From Saccharococcus thermophilus (GTDB lineage Bacteria > Bacillota > Bacilli > Bacillales > Anoxybacillaceae): a stretch of 64,000 bases of DNA. The position numbers and the translations under genes are program-made. Below, one piece after another: positions 40,787-50,463 of this stretch (position 1 is its first letter; each line of letters starts with the position of its first letter). Below the pieces are notes generated by a model that made no database searches, had not been told where the DNA came from, and saw only the letters and a list, made by a program, of their open reading frames with translations. The stretch covers positions 310,001 to 374,000 of the forward strand of contig NZ_JAASRS010000001.1 in assembly GCF_011761475.1 (NCBI RefSeq). The letters are read 5' to 3'.

Positions 40787-42061
40787 ATGGAGTTAACGCT
40801 TGCTACATTAGAAAACATGAAATTGAAAGAGCTTTACGAGCTCGCCCGTCAATATAAAATTTCGTATTACAGTAAACTAACAAAAAAAGAGCTTATTTTT
40901 GCTATTTTGAAAGCGCGTGCGGAACAAGACGGATTATTTTTTATGGAAGGCGTATTGGAAATCATTCCATCGGAAGGATTTGGCTTTCTGCGCCCAATCA
41001 ACTATTCTCCTAGTTCGGAAGACATCTATATTTCCGCGTCGCAAATCCGCCGTTTTGACTTGCGCAACGGCGATAAAGTATCAGGAAAAGTGCGCCCGCC
41101 AAAAGAAAATGAGCGTTATTTCGGCCTGCTTCATGTCGAAGCGGTCAACGGCGAAGATCCGGAAGTCGCGAAAGAACGCGTTCACTTTCCGGCGCTAACG
41201 CCGCTATATCCAAACCGGCAAATGAAGTTGGAAACGACTCCGGACAAACTGTCGACAAGAATTATCGACTTAATTGCCCCGGTCGGATTTGGGCAGCGCG
41301 GGTTGATTGTCGCTCCGCCAAAAGCCGGAAAAACGATGCTGTTAAAAGAAATCGCTAACAGCATTACGACCAATCACCCGGAAGTAGAGCTGATCGTCCT
41401 CCTCATTGATGAACGCCCGGAAGAAGTAACCGATATCGAACGGTCTGTGCAAGGCGATGTCGTCAGTTCGACATTTGATGAAGTGCCGGAAAACCATATT
41501 AAAGTGGCCGAATTAGTGCTAGAGCGCGCGATGCGCCTTGTCGAGCATAAACGCGATGTCGTCATTTTGATGGACAGCATCACGCGGTTGGCGCGTGCCT
41601 ATAACCTAGTCATTCCGCCGAGCGGCCGCACGCTGTCAGGAGGAATTGACCCGGCAGCGTTCCATCGCCCGAAGCGGTTTTTTGGGGCAGCCCGCAATAT
41701 CGAAGAGGGCGGCAGCTTGACGATTTTAGCGACCGCGCTCATTGATACCGGGTCGCGCATGGACGATGTCATTTATGAAGAATTTAAAGGCACAGGAAAT
41801 ATGGAACTGCACCTTGACCGTTCATTGGCAGAGCGCCGCATTTTTCCAGCCATCGATATCCGCCGTTCGGGCACGCGCAAAGAAGAACTACTCATTCCAA
41901 AAGAACATTTGGAAAAACTATGGGCGATTCGCAAAACAATGTCCGATTCCCCTGATTTTATCGAGCGGTTTTTAAATAAGCTCCGCCAAACAAATTCGAA
42001 CGAAGAGTTTTTGGCTATGTTGGATGAAGAATGGAAAAATGGCGGCACTGGCCGCATATAA
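40787..42061 (+). CDS. rho: Transcription termination factor Rho
   Basis: Hexameric RNA-dependent ATPase that ends transcription. About 424 residues: N-terminal Rho_N helix bundle ([20 protein letters not shown]), RNA-binding cold-shock-like domain (about 50-125), RecA-type ATPase with Walker [12 protein letters not shown] and Walker [18 protein letters not shown]-loop/R-loop [15 protein letters not shown]. The start [11 protein letters not shown] matches other Rho proteins; its ribosome site is weak (GGTG), and an in-frame ATG at 40748 with GGAG would add 13 residues. Confidence 0.96.
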   Translation: MELTLATLENMKLKELYELARQYKISYYSKLTKKELIFAILKARAEQDGLFFMEGVLEIIPSEGFGFLRPINYSPSSEDIYISASQIRRFDLRNGDKVSGKVRPPKENERYFGLLHVEAVNGEDPEVAKERVHFPALTPLYPNRQMKLETTPDKLSTRIIDLIAPVGFGQRGLIVAPPKAGKTMLLKEIANSITTNHPEVELIVLLIDERPEEVTDIERSVQGDVVSSTFDEVPENHIKVAELVLERAMRLVEHKRDVVILMDSITRLARAYNLVIPPSGRTLSGGIDPAAFHRPKRFFGAARNIEEGGSLTILATALIDTGSRMDDVIYEEFKGTGNMELHLDRSLAERRIFPAIDIRRSGTRKEELLIPKEHLEKLWAIRKTMSDSPDFIERFLNKLRQTNSNEEFLAMLDEEWKNGGTGRI

Positions 42062-42264
42062 AAAGAGGCCAGTCCTTTTCTTCCGGCCGCGGAAACAGCC
42101 TGTCTACGAATGCCTTCCAGGAAGAAGTTGGAGCAAATCACTAGTTGCAAAGAAACATGAAAGTTGTTATAATTTTAGCATGTGTGTTTTGGTAAACGCC
42201 AATTCATGTTGCTCATATATCAACTCTGTTTCGAAATGATACAGGGCGGAAGGAGAGGAAAAGA

Positions 42265-42465
42265 ATGAAACAAGGAATTCATCCAGAGTACAAAAAAGTC
42301 ATTGTACGCTGCGCATGCGGAAACGAATTCGAAAGCGGTTCTGTAAAAGATGAATTGCGCGTAGAAATCTGCTCAGAATGCCATCCATTCTATACAGGAC
42401 GTCAAAAATTTGTTTCTGCTGCAGGACGTGTCGATAAATTCAACAAAAAATACGGCTTGAAATAA
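42265..42465 (+). CDS. rpmE: Ribosomal protein L31, zinc-binding form
   Basis: Large-subunit protein of 66 residues. Four cysteines (C16, C18, CSEC at 36/39) form the zinc site, which marks the standard zinc-containing L31 rather than the zinc-free YtiA form. ATG follows AAGGAGAGG. The usual neighbour of rho. A structured repeat begins six bases after its stop. Confidence 0.97.
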   Translation: MKQGIHPEYKKVIVRCACGNEFESGSVKDELRVEICSECHPFYTGRQKFVSAAGRVDKFNKKYGLK

Positions 42466-42470
42466 GAAAG

Positions 42471-42587
42471 AAAAGCGAAGGCGAGCTGCTTAACCGCGAC
42501 GGGCAAATGTTCTTCGCCTGCAGGGGTGCTTGTCACCCCGAAGGCGAAGGTTATTTGACCCCGAGCGGTTGCGAGCCGAGCTGGACA
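42471..42587 (+). repeat. Structured dispersed repeat, copy 2
   Basis: A 117-base second copy of the element at 25456-25573, same strand. It shares CAAATGTTCTTC, GCAGGGGTGCTTGTCACCCC, GAAGGTTATTTG and the end GAGCTGGACA. Paired changes keep the stems: ACCGC/GCGGT replaces AGCCTTC/GAAGGCT in the outer stem, and GCCT/AGGC replaces ACCC/GGGG near the inner stem. AAAAGCGAAGGCGAGC recurs at 42593-42608 as a partial third copy. Confidence 0.8.
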
Positions 42588-42660
42588 ATAAGAAAAGCGA
42601 AGGCGAGCCGATGGCGCCTGCCCATCGACAGAAGCCATCACGTCCTAGCGCAATAAAATA

Positions 42661-42700
42661 AAAAAAACAGGCAAGCGACTTGCTACTTGCCTGTTTTTTT
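42661..42700. terminator. Terminator after rpmE and the repeat
   Basis: AAAAACAGGCAAG / CTTGCCTGTTTTT arms, ten-base loop, T7 tail. Confidence 0.92.
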
Positions 42701-42768
42701 ATGTGAAAACAAGGTACAATAAAACGTACATACGCCGGCAGACGAGAACGAAGGGAGAGGCGTTTGTC

Positions 42769-43386
42769 ATGTATATTATGAAGCAGTCCGGCTGGTTGGA
42801 AGTCATTTGTGGAAGCATGTTTTCTGGAAAATCGGAAGAATTAATCCGCCGCGTGCGCCGTGCTAAGTTTGCCAAACAGGAAGTAAAAGTATTCAAGCCG
42901 ACGATCGACAACCGCTACAGTGAAGAAGCGGTTGTATCGCATAACGGCAATTCGGTAATTGCCATTCCTGTTTCCTCGCCGCAAGAAATTTTTGAGCATA
43001 TTTCAGAAAAAACAGACGTTATTGCCATCGACGAAGTGCAGTTTTTCTCCGATGACATTATCGATGTCGTGCAGACGCTGGCCGACCGCGGCTATCGCGT
43101 CATCGTCGCGGGGTTGGACCAAGATTTCCGCGGCGAACCGTTCGGACCGGTGCCAACATTAATGGCGATTGCCGAATCGGTAACAAAACTGCAAGCGGTG
43201 TGCACGGTGTGCGGCTCTCCGGCGAGCCGGACGCAGCGGCTCATTAACGGTGTTCCGGCTTCTTATGATGATCCGGTGATTTTAGTAGGCGCCAGCGAGG
43301 CATACGAACCGCGCTGCCGCCATCATCATGAAGTTCCTGGCAAACCGGGGAAAACGGATAAAATAAACCATTATTTCGCCCGATAA
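42769..43386 (+). CDS. tdk: Thymidine kinase
   Basis: Salvage kinase making dTMP from thymidine. Type II TK fold with Walker [15 protein letters not shown], Walker B IDEVQFF, the lasso loop and a Zn site (CTVCGSP; then CRHHHEV). About 205 residues. The start MYIMKQSGW follows AAGGGAGAGG; the long frame from 42703 runs through the terminator and is not real. Confidence 0.96.
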   Translation: MYIMKQSGWLEVICGSMFSGKSEELIRRVRRAKFAKQEVKVFKPTIDNRYSEEAVVSHNGNSVIAIPVSSPQEIFEHISEKTDVIAIDEVQFFSDDIIDVVQTLADRGYRVIVAGLDQDFRGEPFGPVPTLMAIAESVTKLQAVCTVCGSPASRTQRLINGVPASYDDPVILVGASEAYEPRCRHHHEVPGKPGKTDKINHYFAR

Positions 43387-43452
43387 CCGGTGAATCCTAC
43401 CATCTATATTTTTGGGAATGCGGGAAAACCTAACAGCAGGGAGGCGAAAAAA

Positions 43453-43893
43453 ATGAGAAGCATACTGCTGTTAGGTTTTGTTCTTTTGCTTTCCGCTTGT
43501 TCCTTAAATCCCGATCATCCTTCGTACCGTCAGCAAAGCGTAGACCGCAACGGGACAAGGCTTATTACGGAGAATAAAGCGCAAAGCGATTATGATCGCT
43601 ATTTATATAACAACTTTGATGACCCGGAAAAAACGCGGCAAAACCCGAATTTTATCAGCATCACTGACGGAAGTGAGAACCATCGTGCCGACATTCGCAA
43701 AGCGGTGCAAGTGATCGAAACATACACCGATTACAGACCGGGATCGATTTGGATGAATGGAAGCGACATGTATGTGACCGTTCACGTTCCTTCATCGCTG
43801 ACAGCCGAGCAGCGGGAAAAAGAGCGGAAGCGGATTCACAAACTGTTGACAAAAGCCATTCCGACGTACGATATTCACGTGCGTTTACATTAA
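43453..43893 (+). CDS. Small lipoprotein, possibly YhcN/YlaJ-like
   Basis: A 146-residue exported lipoprotein: signal peptide MRSILLLGFVLLLSAC with lipobox LSAC, so the cysteine at 16 would be lipidated. The mature part is polar with a C-terminal beta-alpha unit (VTVHVPSS, then a charged helix REKERKRIHKLLTKA). It is reminiscent of the YhcN/YlaJ sporulation lipoproteins, but I am not sure. ATG follows GGGAGG; the frame upstream to 43390 was ignored. Confidence 0.75.
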   Translation: MRSILLLGFVLLLSACSLNPDHPSYRQQSVDRNGTRLITENKAQSDYDRYLYNNFDDPEKTRQNPNFISITDGSENHRADIRKAVQVIETYTDYRPGSIWMNGSDMYVTVHVPSSLTAEQREKERKRIHKLLTKAIPTYDIHVRLH

Positions 43894-43894
43894 G

Positions 43895-43926
43895 GATTCA
43901 TCTTCTGAGAAGATGAATCTTTTTTT
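43895..43926 (+). terminator. Terminator of the lipoprotein gene
   Basis: GATTCATCTTC / GAAGATGAATC with a three-base loop and T8 tail. Confidence 0.93.
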
Positions 43927-44113
43927 TCATCACATATGATGATTGTAATTCGACGGTGAGTGATGCTTTTTTAATAAGGTAAAAGCGTTGCGAACTTCGA
44001 CAGAAAAGAGACCTCCAATTCATGATAGGATATGCCGAGAACACATCTAAATTTAGTAAAAGGAATACTTATCATGGTGTCGAAAATGTCTTTTAGAGTG
44101 ACTTTGTAGTTAG

Positions 44114-45079
44114 GTAATTGAAGGAGAGACGGGAACGGGAAAAGAAGTGCTCGCGCATTTTATTCATCAAGCAAGCATGCGCTATGACCAGCCTTTTATT
44201 GCAATTAACTGCGGAGCGCTGTCGGAAACGCTGCTTGAAAGCGAATTGTTTGGCCATGAAAAAGGGGCGTTTACCGGAGCGTTAAAAGAAAAGAAAGGTA
44301 TTTTTGAAATAGCGAACAGAGGAACATTATTTTTGGACGAAATAGGGGAAGCATCCTTAGCTACACAAGTAAAATTATTGCGTGTGTTGGAAACGGGAGA
44401 GTATATTCGCGTCGGTGGCGAAACCGTCCGTAAAACCAATGCCAGAATCATCGCCGCTTCTCATGTTGATCTCAGTCAGGCGGTAAAAGAGAAAACGTTT
44501 CGTGAAGACTTATTATATCGGCTAGATGTAGTAAAATTAACGCTCCCTCCTTTAAGAGAACGAATAGAGGATTTACCTGTTTTGATCAAACATTTTTTAA
44601 AAAAGCTGAATTCTACTCTTACTTTTTCCGACGATGCCATTTTGCAAATGAAACAATATCCATGGCCGGGAAATGTAAGAGAGCTTTTTAACGTCGTAAA
44701 AAGAGCGGTGACGTTGGCGGAAGGCGAAACGATGGTAATCACTCCTGATTATCTTCCAGAAAAAATAAGAACGGAAACGAATATGCTTTCTACTCCATCG
44801 GATGAAGAGAAAAACCACAAAGAAATGGATTTAGAATCTTACTTGCAAAACTGGACCAGCTATATTTTATCATTATGGAAAGAAAACAATGAGCGGCTCG
44901 ATCTGAAACATATTTTAGATGCCGTAAAAGATTTAGAAACACAGATCGGACGATTTTTCGTTTGGAAAACGTTGAAGGAAACATTGGGAGACAAAAAAGA
45001 AGCGGCAGAACGGTTAAACATTACGGTGCGCCAGCTTCGCTATTTATTGAAAGAAAAAGGGACTGCTTCAAAAGAATAA
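44114..45079 (+). pseudogene. Sigma-54 activator lacking its sensor domain and start codon
   Basis: An NtrC-type AAA+ activator fragment. The frame opens only after TAG at 44111 and reads straight into Walker A (EGETGTGKE), then GAFTGA ([16 protein letters not shown]), Walker [10 protein letters not shown], the arginine finger region [21 protein letters not shown], and a C-terminal Fis-type helix-turn-helix ([19 protein letters not shown]). No start lies before Walker A; the first is GTG 44147, inside the domain. Nothing sensor-like is readable in 43930-44110, where all frames have stops. Likely inactive. It sits beside adhT, which has a sigma-54 promoter. Confidence 0.8.
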
Positions 45080-45094
45080 ACGAAAAGCAGTCCC
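45052..45094 (-). terminator. Terminator, former end of adhT
   Basis: GGGACTGCTT / AAGCAGTCCC arms; on the minus strand the hairpin is followed by TTTTTC. It overlaps the stop of the activator fragment. Before the IS inserted, it would have ended the leftward adhT transcript about 30 bases past its stop. Confidence 0.75.
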
Positions 45095-45133
45095 TTATCG
45101 TATGTTCCATTAACGGTCTGTACCAATTGTCAA

Positions 45134-47020
45134 CTCACATTTCGCACCCTAACAAGGTCAAAACAAAGGATTTTTTATTTAGTTTTTCAGAATAACTTTT
45201 TGACCAACACAACGAGCGATGGCAATCCTTTTTTTACCATCGCTGGTCGTTCCGTATCACGTTACACGTAGATGCTCTCATCCATGCCCAATCCCTGCAG
45301 AATCCTTCGCTGATCAGGGGTAAGGGAGCGATCCAGTGAGCGTTGGATGCGCCCATCCGGCAGCTTGAACAGGACGACGTTCACATATTGAAACAGCTGA
45401 AAAATCGCCTGTCCCGTCGGCCGGGTCAGCTTGCGGCCTCCAGGACCCTTCAACGGGTGTTCTGGAGTAATAAACTGACGCACTCGGCGCTGAAAAACGC
45501 GGTAAATAGCCAAGGCCAACAGAAACAAATAGCCTAATACTGCGACCCGTTCTGGTTTTTTGACGTAAATCTCATCCGTGAAAAACGGATCTTTCAAAAA
45601 AGCGAAGTTCATTTCCACCGAGATCTGCCCTTTATACAGCTTCAAGATCTCTTGGGCATCCATGGGTTGGCCCTTCCATTCCTTCGGAACGGTCGTGACA
45701 AGGACAAACCGGGACGCTTTCCGTCTCGCCTGTTCCCACGCGTCTTGGTCGAATTCGACGTCAAGGTGCAAGAAATACAGCGTCTCCACCTCGGGTTCCG
45801 CCCCTTTTTTCGGCCGTCCGCGCCGTTTTTTCAGGCGTACGATCTCTTCGACCGCGGCCTCAACCCGATGAAACCGGGGGCGAAGGGACGCCTTGAGGGA
45901 CGCCAAGGCTTGTTCGGCATCTTCCCGGCAGGAGAAGGGGTGACGCTCCCAACGGGCTTGTTCCTCGCGAAGAAGCTCCGCTTCTTTGGTTCGTTCTTTT
46001 TCAAGCGTCTTTCCTTTTCGCTGGTCGAGCGCGCTCGATTCAACAACGATCAGCCGAACGGGGTGGCCTTCATACGTCGAGGCCGTTTCCCATACCCGGT
46101 ACGTGGCGCCGTTTCTCTCCGCCAACGTAAAGGGATCGCTCCACGTCGTGTCCTCAGCATCCGCTTCGGCCAGCGCGGTTTTCACGATCCGGAGCGACGA
46201 AGGGCCTCTGGTGATCAAAAAGGCGTTGGCCGCTTTGGTTTGCGCCAGGGTCTCTTTCGTCATCGCGGCGGAATCGGCCACGTAAATCCATTCGTCTTCG
46301 ATTTTGGCCTGCTTCAGCTGTTCATGGACACGAGACAGCACCTCGGGATTCCATGTTTTATCGGGCAGGTTGCCATCGTGCACATCGCCGTAAAACGGGA
46401 TGCCGTCCTCGTTGCCGACCAGTCCGAAACCGATCTGTTTTTGCCAACGATGATGGCGGTTGTAGCCATGTGTGATTTGTAAGGCCTCTAACGAGGCCGA
46501 TTCATACGCGCCGTAAACGGTCTTGTCCGTCGTATCGGCGTGGAAGGCTCGGAGGGAAAGGCCTTCTTTTCGATAAATATGAATCAAGCAAGTGCTGATG
46601 ACGTTGTGAATGCCAGCCTCATACAGGCGATCGAGATGACGGGCCAACGCATCGTCGTTCAACCAGGAAGGATGGAGATCGGGACGGATGAGTTTCTCAC
46701 AATCGACCTCCTGAGCCCAATGTTCCAAGTGAACAAGGGCTTGCCGGCCGTCAAACACATTGTAGAGGATGGCCTGAACGGCATCGCTGACTCGCGTTTG
46801 GCACTGCGGATCGACGGGCACGAGATGGTCAATCAATTGAGGCAGACCCAGTTTCTTGAATAGGGCACTTATTATATTCAAATAAGAATTGCGATAGACC
46901 TTTTTGACTTGAACGTTCATAAGTGAAAAACTCCTTTACGTTCCTTGTGTGTCAAGGATTCATTCGACATCGGAACGAAAAAATCCTCCCGATTTTCGTC
47001 GAGAGGGTGCGAAATGTGAG
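45134..47020 (-). mobile_element. Complete IS1634-type insertion sequence
   Basis: A 1887-base element. Terminal inverted repeats of 17 bases, CTCACATTTCGCACCCT at 45134-45150 and its complement at 47004-47020, are perfect. It is flanked by a 6-base target duplication TGTCAA (45128-45133 and 47021-47026). One transposase gene fills it, transcribed leftward. A further dyad AGCGATGG/CCATCGCT (45212-45241) lies between the gene and the left end. Perfect ends and duplication indicate a recent insertion, into the last codons of adhT. Confidence 0.93.
45262..46920 (-). CDS. IS1634-family transposase
   Basis: Transposase of 552 residues with the N-terminal DUF4277-like region (LIDHLVPVDPQCQTRVSDAVQA) and a DDE catalytic core: first Asp in FHADTTDKTVYG, second in YVADSAAMTKE, and the Glu in QISVEMNFAFLKDPFF. 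The frame is intact and the ATG has AAAGGAG upstream, so it is probably active. Its G+C and arginine/glutamate-rich usage are higher than in the neighbouring genes. Confidence 0.93.
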   Translation of the reverse strand: MNVQVKKVYRNSYLNIISALFKKLGLPQLIDHLVPVDPQCQTRVSDAVQAILYNVFDGRQALVHLEHWAQEVDCEKLIRPDLHPSWLNDDALARHLDRLYEAGIHNVISTCLIHIYRKEGLSLRAFHADTTDKTVYGAYESASLEALQITHGYNRHHRWQKQIGFGLVGNEDGIPFYGDVHDGNLPDKTWNPEVLSRVHEQLKQAKIEDEWIYVADSAAMTKETLAQTKAANAFLITRGPSSLRIVKTALAEADAEDTTWSDPFTLAERNGATYRVWETASTYEGHPVRLIVVESSALDQRKGKTLEKERTKEAELLREEQARWERHPFSCREDAEQALASLKASLRPRFHRVEAAVEEIVRLKKRRGRPKKGAEPEVETLYFLHLDVEFDQDAWEQARRKASRFVLVTTVPKEWKGQPMDAQEILKLYKGQISVEMNFAFLKDPFFTDEIYVKKPERVAVLGYLFLLALAIYRVFQRRVRQFITPEHPLKGPGGRKLTRPTGQAIFQLFQYVNVVLFKLPDGRIQRSLDRSLTPDQRRILQGLGMDESIYV

Positions 47021-48025
47021 TGTCAAAACGATCCGGCCGTTAATTTTCCCTTTTTCCATTCTGTCAAATACTTCATTGATTTTTTCTAACGGAGCAGTTT
47101 CTACAATAGGGCGCACTTTTCCTCTCGCAGCGAAATCCAACGCCTCTTGCATATCTTTTCTCGTACCGACGATCGATCCTTTCACCGTAATCCCATTTAA
47201 TACCGTATCGAAAATAGGAATTGGCAGTTCATCGTTAGGCAATCCAACAACAACTAGACATCCGCCGCGTTTTACGGATTTATAGGCTTGTTCAAACGCT
47301 TTTTTCGTTACAGCCACACTAATGGCAGCGTGCACCCCGCCTACTTTTTCATGAATAGCTTCTACTGGATCCTCTTTGAGTCCATTAATGGCAATATCCG
47401 CCCCTAATTGTTTGGCAAGATCTATTTTCTCGTCGCTAATATCGACCGCGACAACGTTTAATCCCATTGCTTTTGCGTATTGAAGAGCAATATGCCCTAA
47501 TCCTCCGATTCCGTAGATAGCTACCCATTCTCCTGGTTTGGCGTTAGACACTTTTAGCGCTTTATATGTGGTTACTCCCGCGCAGAGAATTGGCGCGACT
47601 TCTACTGGATCTAAGTTTTCTGGGATTTTTGCGACATAATCGGCAGGTGCTTTGCAGTATTCCGCATATCCCCCATCGACGGAATATCCGCCGTTTAATT
47701 GATGTGGACAAAGTGTTTCTTGCCCGCTCAAGCAATATTCACATTCACCGCAAGCGGAGTATAGCCATGGAATACCGACGCGGTCTCCTACTTTAACGGA
47801 TTTTACTCCTTCTGCTACTTCAACAACAATCCCTACCCCTTCATGTCCAGGAATTAAAGGCAATTTTGGCTTGACTGGCCAGTCTCCGTGCGCCGCATGC
47901 AAGTCAGTGTGGCAAACCCCGCAAGCTTCAATTTTGACCAGTACTTCTCCGTAGTTTAGTTTCGGTTTTTCCACTTCTTTAATTTCTAATTTTTGCTTGA
48001 ATTCATTGACAACGGCTGCTTTCAT
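46952..48025 (-). CDS. adhT: Zinc alcohol dehydrogenase AdhT with IS-altered C-terminus
   Basis: NAD-dependent medium-chain ADH like ADH-T/ADH-HT of G. stearothermophilus, reducing acetaldehyde to ethanol or the reverse. Catalytic zinc and relay residues C38, T40, H43, GHEGVG; structural zinc [15 protein letters not shown]; coenzyme motif [17 protein letters not shown]. The native sequence runs to GRIVLT; the IS then supplies 22 foreign residues before a stop. Joining the flanks restores GRIVLTIGTDR and a stop. The enzyme may still fold. Start ATG follows AGGGGTAGGGAG. Confidence 0.93.
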   Translation of the reverse strand: MKAAVVNEFKQKLEIKEVEKPKLNYGEVLVKIEACGVCHTDLHAAHGDWPVKPKLPLIPGHEGVGIVVEVAEGVKSVKVGDRVGIPWLYSACGECEYCLSGQETLCPHQLNGGYSVDGGYAEYCKAPADYVAKIPENLDPVEVAPILCAGVTTYKALKVSNAKPGEWVAIYGIGGLGHIALQYAKAMGLNVVAVDISDEKIDLAKQLGADIAINGLKEDPVEAIHEKVGGVHAAISVAVTKKAFEQAYKSVKRGGCLVVVGLPNDELPIPIFDTVLNGITVKGSIVGTRKDMQEALDFAARGKVRPIVETAPLEKINEVFDRMEKGKINGRIVLTLTFRTLSTKIGRIFSFRCRMNP

Positions 48026-48071
48026 TCTCCCTACCCCTTTCTAATTTTCAAAAAGTCTCACTAGTTTATCC

Positions 48072-48087
48072 TGCAAAAACTGTGCCA
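48072..48087 (-). promoter_or_regulatory. Sigma-54 (SigL) promoter of adhT
   Basis: On the minus strand TGGCAC (48087-48082), N5, TTGCA (48076-48072), a perfect match to TGGCAC-N5-TTGCW with ten bases between the GG and GC doublets. Transcription would start near 48062, giving a 5' leader of about 37 bases. A perfect nine-base dyad (ATAGAAAAA, five bases, TTTTTCTAT) lies just upstream at 48088-48110. Confidence 0.8.
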
Positions 48088-48298
48088 ATAGAAAAAAACG
48101 ATTTTTCTATGGACAATACACATGTTGTGCCGAATTTTTGTTAAAATTGAACGAAATCTCGGTAGCTTTTTTACTAATTTTCGTAATATGATTTCATTTG
48201 GTTTGTTAAGCTCTTTTACTGCATACACTTTTCTGTTTCATATATTTGGGATATAATAATAAATCAGACTGTGTATGGAAAAAACAGAGGTGAAAAAC

Positions 48299-49375
48299 GT
48301 GTTTGATCGTCTGGAAGCAGTAGAAGAACGCTATGAAAAATTAAATCAACTGCTAATGGATCCGGAAGTAATTAACGATCCAAAAAAACTTCGTGACTAT
48401 TCGAAAGAACAATCTGATTTAGAAGAAACGGTACAGACTTATCGCGAATACAAATCGGTCCGCAAGCAGCTTGATGAGGCAAAAGCGATGTTAGAAGAGA
48501 AGCTTGATCCGGAAATGCGGGAAATGGTCAAAGAAGAAATTGATGAGCTGGAGCAGCGTGAAGAAGAGCTCGTCAGTAAGCTAAAAGTGCTTCTGTTGCC
48601 GAAAGATCCGAACGATGAGAAAAACGTCATTATGGAAATCCGCGCAGCGGCAGGCGGCGAGGAGGCGGCGCTGTTTGCCGGCGATTTGTACCGGATGTAT
48701 ACACGCTACGCCGAATCGCAAGGCTGGAAAACGGAAGTCATTGAAGCGAGTCCGACCGGGCTTGGCGGATATAAAGAAATTATTTTTACGATTATCGGAA
48801 AAGGCGCCTATTCGAAACTGAAATATGAAAACGGCGCGCACCGCGTGCAGCGCGTCCCGGAAACCGAATCAGGCGGCCGCATTCACACTTCCACGGCTAC
48901 GGTCGCTTGCTTGCCGGAAATGGAAGAAATCGAAGTCGAAATCAACGAAAAAGATATTCGCGTCGATACGTTTGCCTCAAGCGGCCCGGGTGGGCAAAGC
49001 GTCAATACGACGATGTCGGCCGTCCGCTTGACCCATATTCCAACCGGCATTGTCGTCACCTGCCAGGACGAAAAATCGCAAATTAAAAACAAAGAAAAAG
49101 CGATGAAAGTATTGCGCGCCCGCATTTATGACAAATACCAGCAAGAAGCGCGCGCCGAATACGATCAGACGCGCAAGCAGGCGGTTGGAACCGGGGATCG
49201 TTCCGAACGAATCCGCACGTACAACTTCCCGCAAAACCGAGTCACTGACCATCGCATCGGGCTGACGATTCAAAAGCTCGACCAAGTGCTCGATGGGAAC
49301 CTCGATGAAATCATTGAAGCGCTGATCTTAGATGATCAAGCGAAAAAATTGGAGCAGGCGAACGATGCGTTATAA
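48299..49375 (+). CDS. prfA: Peptide chain release factor 1
   Basis: Reads UAA and UAG stop codons. The catalytic GGQ is in [18 protein letters not shown] (about residue 225); the PCRF domain precedes it. 358 residues from a GTG at 48299 giving [16 protein letters not shown] as in B. subtilis, with AGAGGTGA upstream; the ATG at 48275 would put that site inside the gene. Overlaps prmC, which methylates its GGQ glutamine, by 11 bases. Confidence 0.96.
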   Translation: MFDRLEAVEERYEKLNQLLMDPEVINDPKKLRDYSKEQSDLEETVQTYREYKSVRKQLDEAKAMLEEKLDPEMREMVKEEIDELEQREEELVSKLKVLLLPKDPNDEKNVIMEIRAAAGGEEAALFAGDLYRMYTRYAESQGWKTEVIEASPTGLGGYKEIIFTIIGKGAYSKLKYENGAHRVQRVPETESGGRIHTSTATVACLPEMEEIEVEINEKDIRVDTFASSGPGGQSVNTTMSAVRLTHIPTGIVVTCQDEKSQIKNKEKAMKVLRARIYDKYQQEARAEYDQTRKQAVGTGDRSERIRTYNFPQNRVTDHRIGLTIQKLDQVLDGNLDEIIEALILDDQAKKLEQANDAL

Positions 49376-50228
49376 AATTTACGAAGTCCTCACATGGGCT
49401 TCTTCTTTTTTAAAGCAGCATGGAAAAGAAGAAAAGGTAGCGGAGCTGTTGCTTTGCCACCATTTGCGGCTGACGAGAGCCCAGCTGTTGGCGCGGCTGC
49501 GCGATCCGCTCGCAGAAAGCGTGCGCCAATCGTTTTTGGCGGATGTTTATCAACATGTGTACGAACACGTCCCGGTACAGCATTTGCTCGGCTATGAATA
49601 TTTTTACGGACGGGAATTTCTTGTCAACCGCCACGTGCTCATTCCGCGCCCGGAAACGGAAGAATTAGTACAAGGCGTGTTAACAAGAATTTCATATTTA
49701 TTTCCAGACAGTCAACGGTTGGATGTCATCGATGTCGGCACGGGAAGCGGGGCGATTGCGGTGACGCTTGCCTTAGAAAATCCGGCGTTGCGTGTGACGG
49801 CGATCGATATTTCTGCGGAAGCCCTGCAAATGGCAGCGCGAAATGCAGAACGTCTTGGCGCCGAGGTCGCTTTTTTACACGGCGATTTGTTGCAGCCGCT
49901 TATCGAAGCGAACCGCAAAGTCGATGTTGTCGTATCCAACCCGCCATATATTCCAGAACGGGACATCCCTTCCCTTTCGCCTGTTGTTAAAAATTACGAA
50001 CCGATACAGGCCCTTGCCGGCGGTGAGGATGGTCTTGCTTTTTACCGCCGCTTTGCCCGCGAACTGCCCCTTGTGCTAAAAGAACGGGCGCTTGTGGCGT
50101 TTGAAGTGGGCGCCGGGCAAGGGGAAGCGGTCGCCTCATTGCTGAAGGAGGCATTTCCGCTAGCGAACGTTGAAGTTGCTTTCGACATCAACGGAAAAGA
50201 CCGGATGGTATATGCGACGCTGTCATAA
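49365..50228 (+). CDS. prmC: Release factor glutamine methyltransferase
   Basis: SAM-dependent N5-glutamine methyltransferase of RF1/RF2. N-terminal helical domain (about 1-90), SAM motif [17 protein letters not shown] and catalytic NPPY in [12 protein letters not shown]. The ATG at 49365 lies inside the end of prfA with GGAGCAGG upstream, so the two are translationally coupled. The 235 bases after it hold no recognisable gene; they carry the leader of spoIIR. Confidence 0.95.
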   Translation: MRYKIYEVLTWASSFLKQHGKEEKVAELLLCHHLRLTRAQLLARLRDPLAESVRQSFLADVYQHVYEHVPVQHLLGYEYFYGREFLVNRHVLIPRPETEELVQGVLTRISYLFPDSQRLDVIDVGTGSGAIAVTLALENPALRVTAIDISAEALQMAARNAERLGAEVAFLHGDLLQPLIEANRKVDVVVSNPPYIPERDIPSLSPVVKNYEPIQALAGGEDGLAFYRRFARELPLVLKERALVAFEVGAGQGEAVASLLKEAFPLANVEVAFDINGKDRMVYATLS

Positions 50229-50463
50229 CCATCCTATCGTGCAACTCGCTTCTTCTTTTTTTATCGTTTGGGATGAACGGAGGCAAGTCATCGGCTAATG
50301 CGGTCAGCTTGGCATTGTCTGCTCGTCGCTAGAACGCGGATACCGATGGCTGAGGCTGCCTCTCTATCATCTAATCGATGGAAAAAGTAATTTTTTTAGA
50401 TTGATAGAGTTTAAAATTGGTTCACACTGTCCACAATGAAGAGTGAAAGGACGGTGTCAACCA

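Noticed and set aside
44058-44086. AAAGGAATA and GTCGAAAAT with a TGTCGAA box upstream of the activator fragment, sigma-H/Spo0A-like
   Set aside because: It leads into stop-ridden sequence with no intact gene; likely chance matches in A+T-rich DNA.
45652-46482. A 276-codon open frame on the plus strand inside the IS
   Set aside because: It lies wholly antisense to the intact transposase, has no ribosome site and shows no family motif. High G+C of the transposase keeps its complement open.
50229-50463. Gap between prmC and spoIIR
   Set aside because: Searched for a small gene, RNA structure or a clear sigma-F promoter. A GTTTA box is present near 50409 but no matching -10, so nothing was called.
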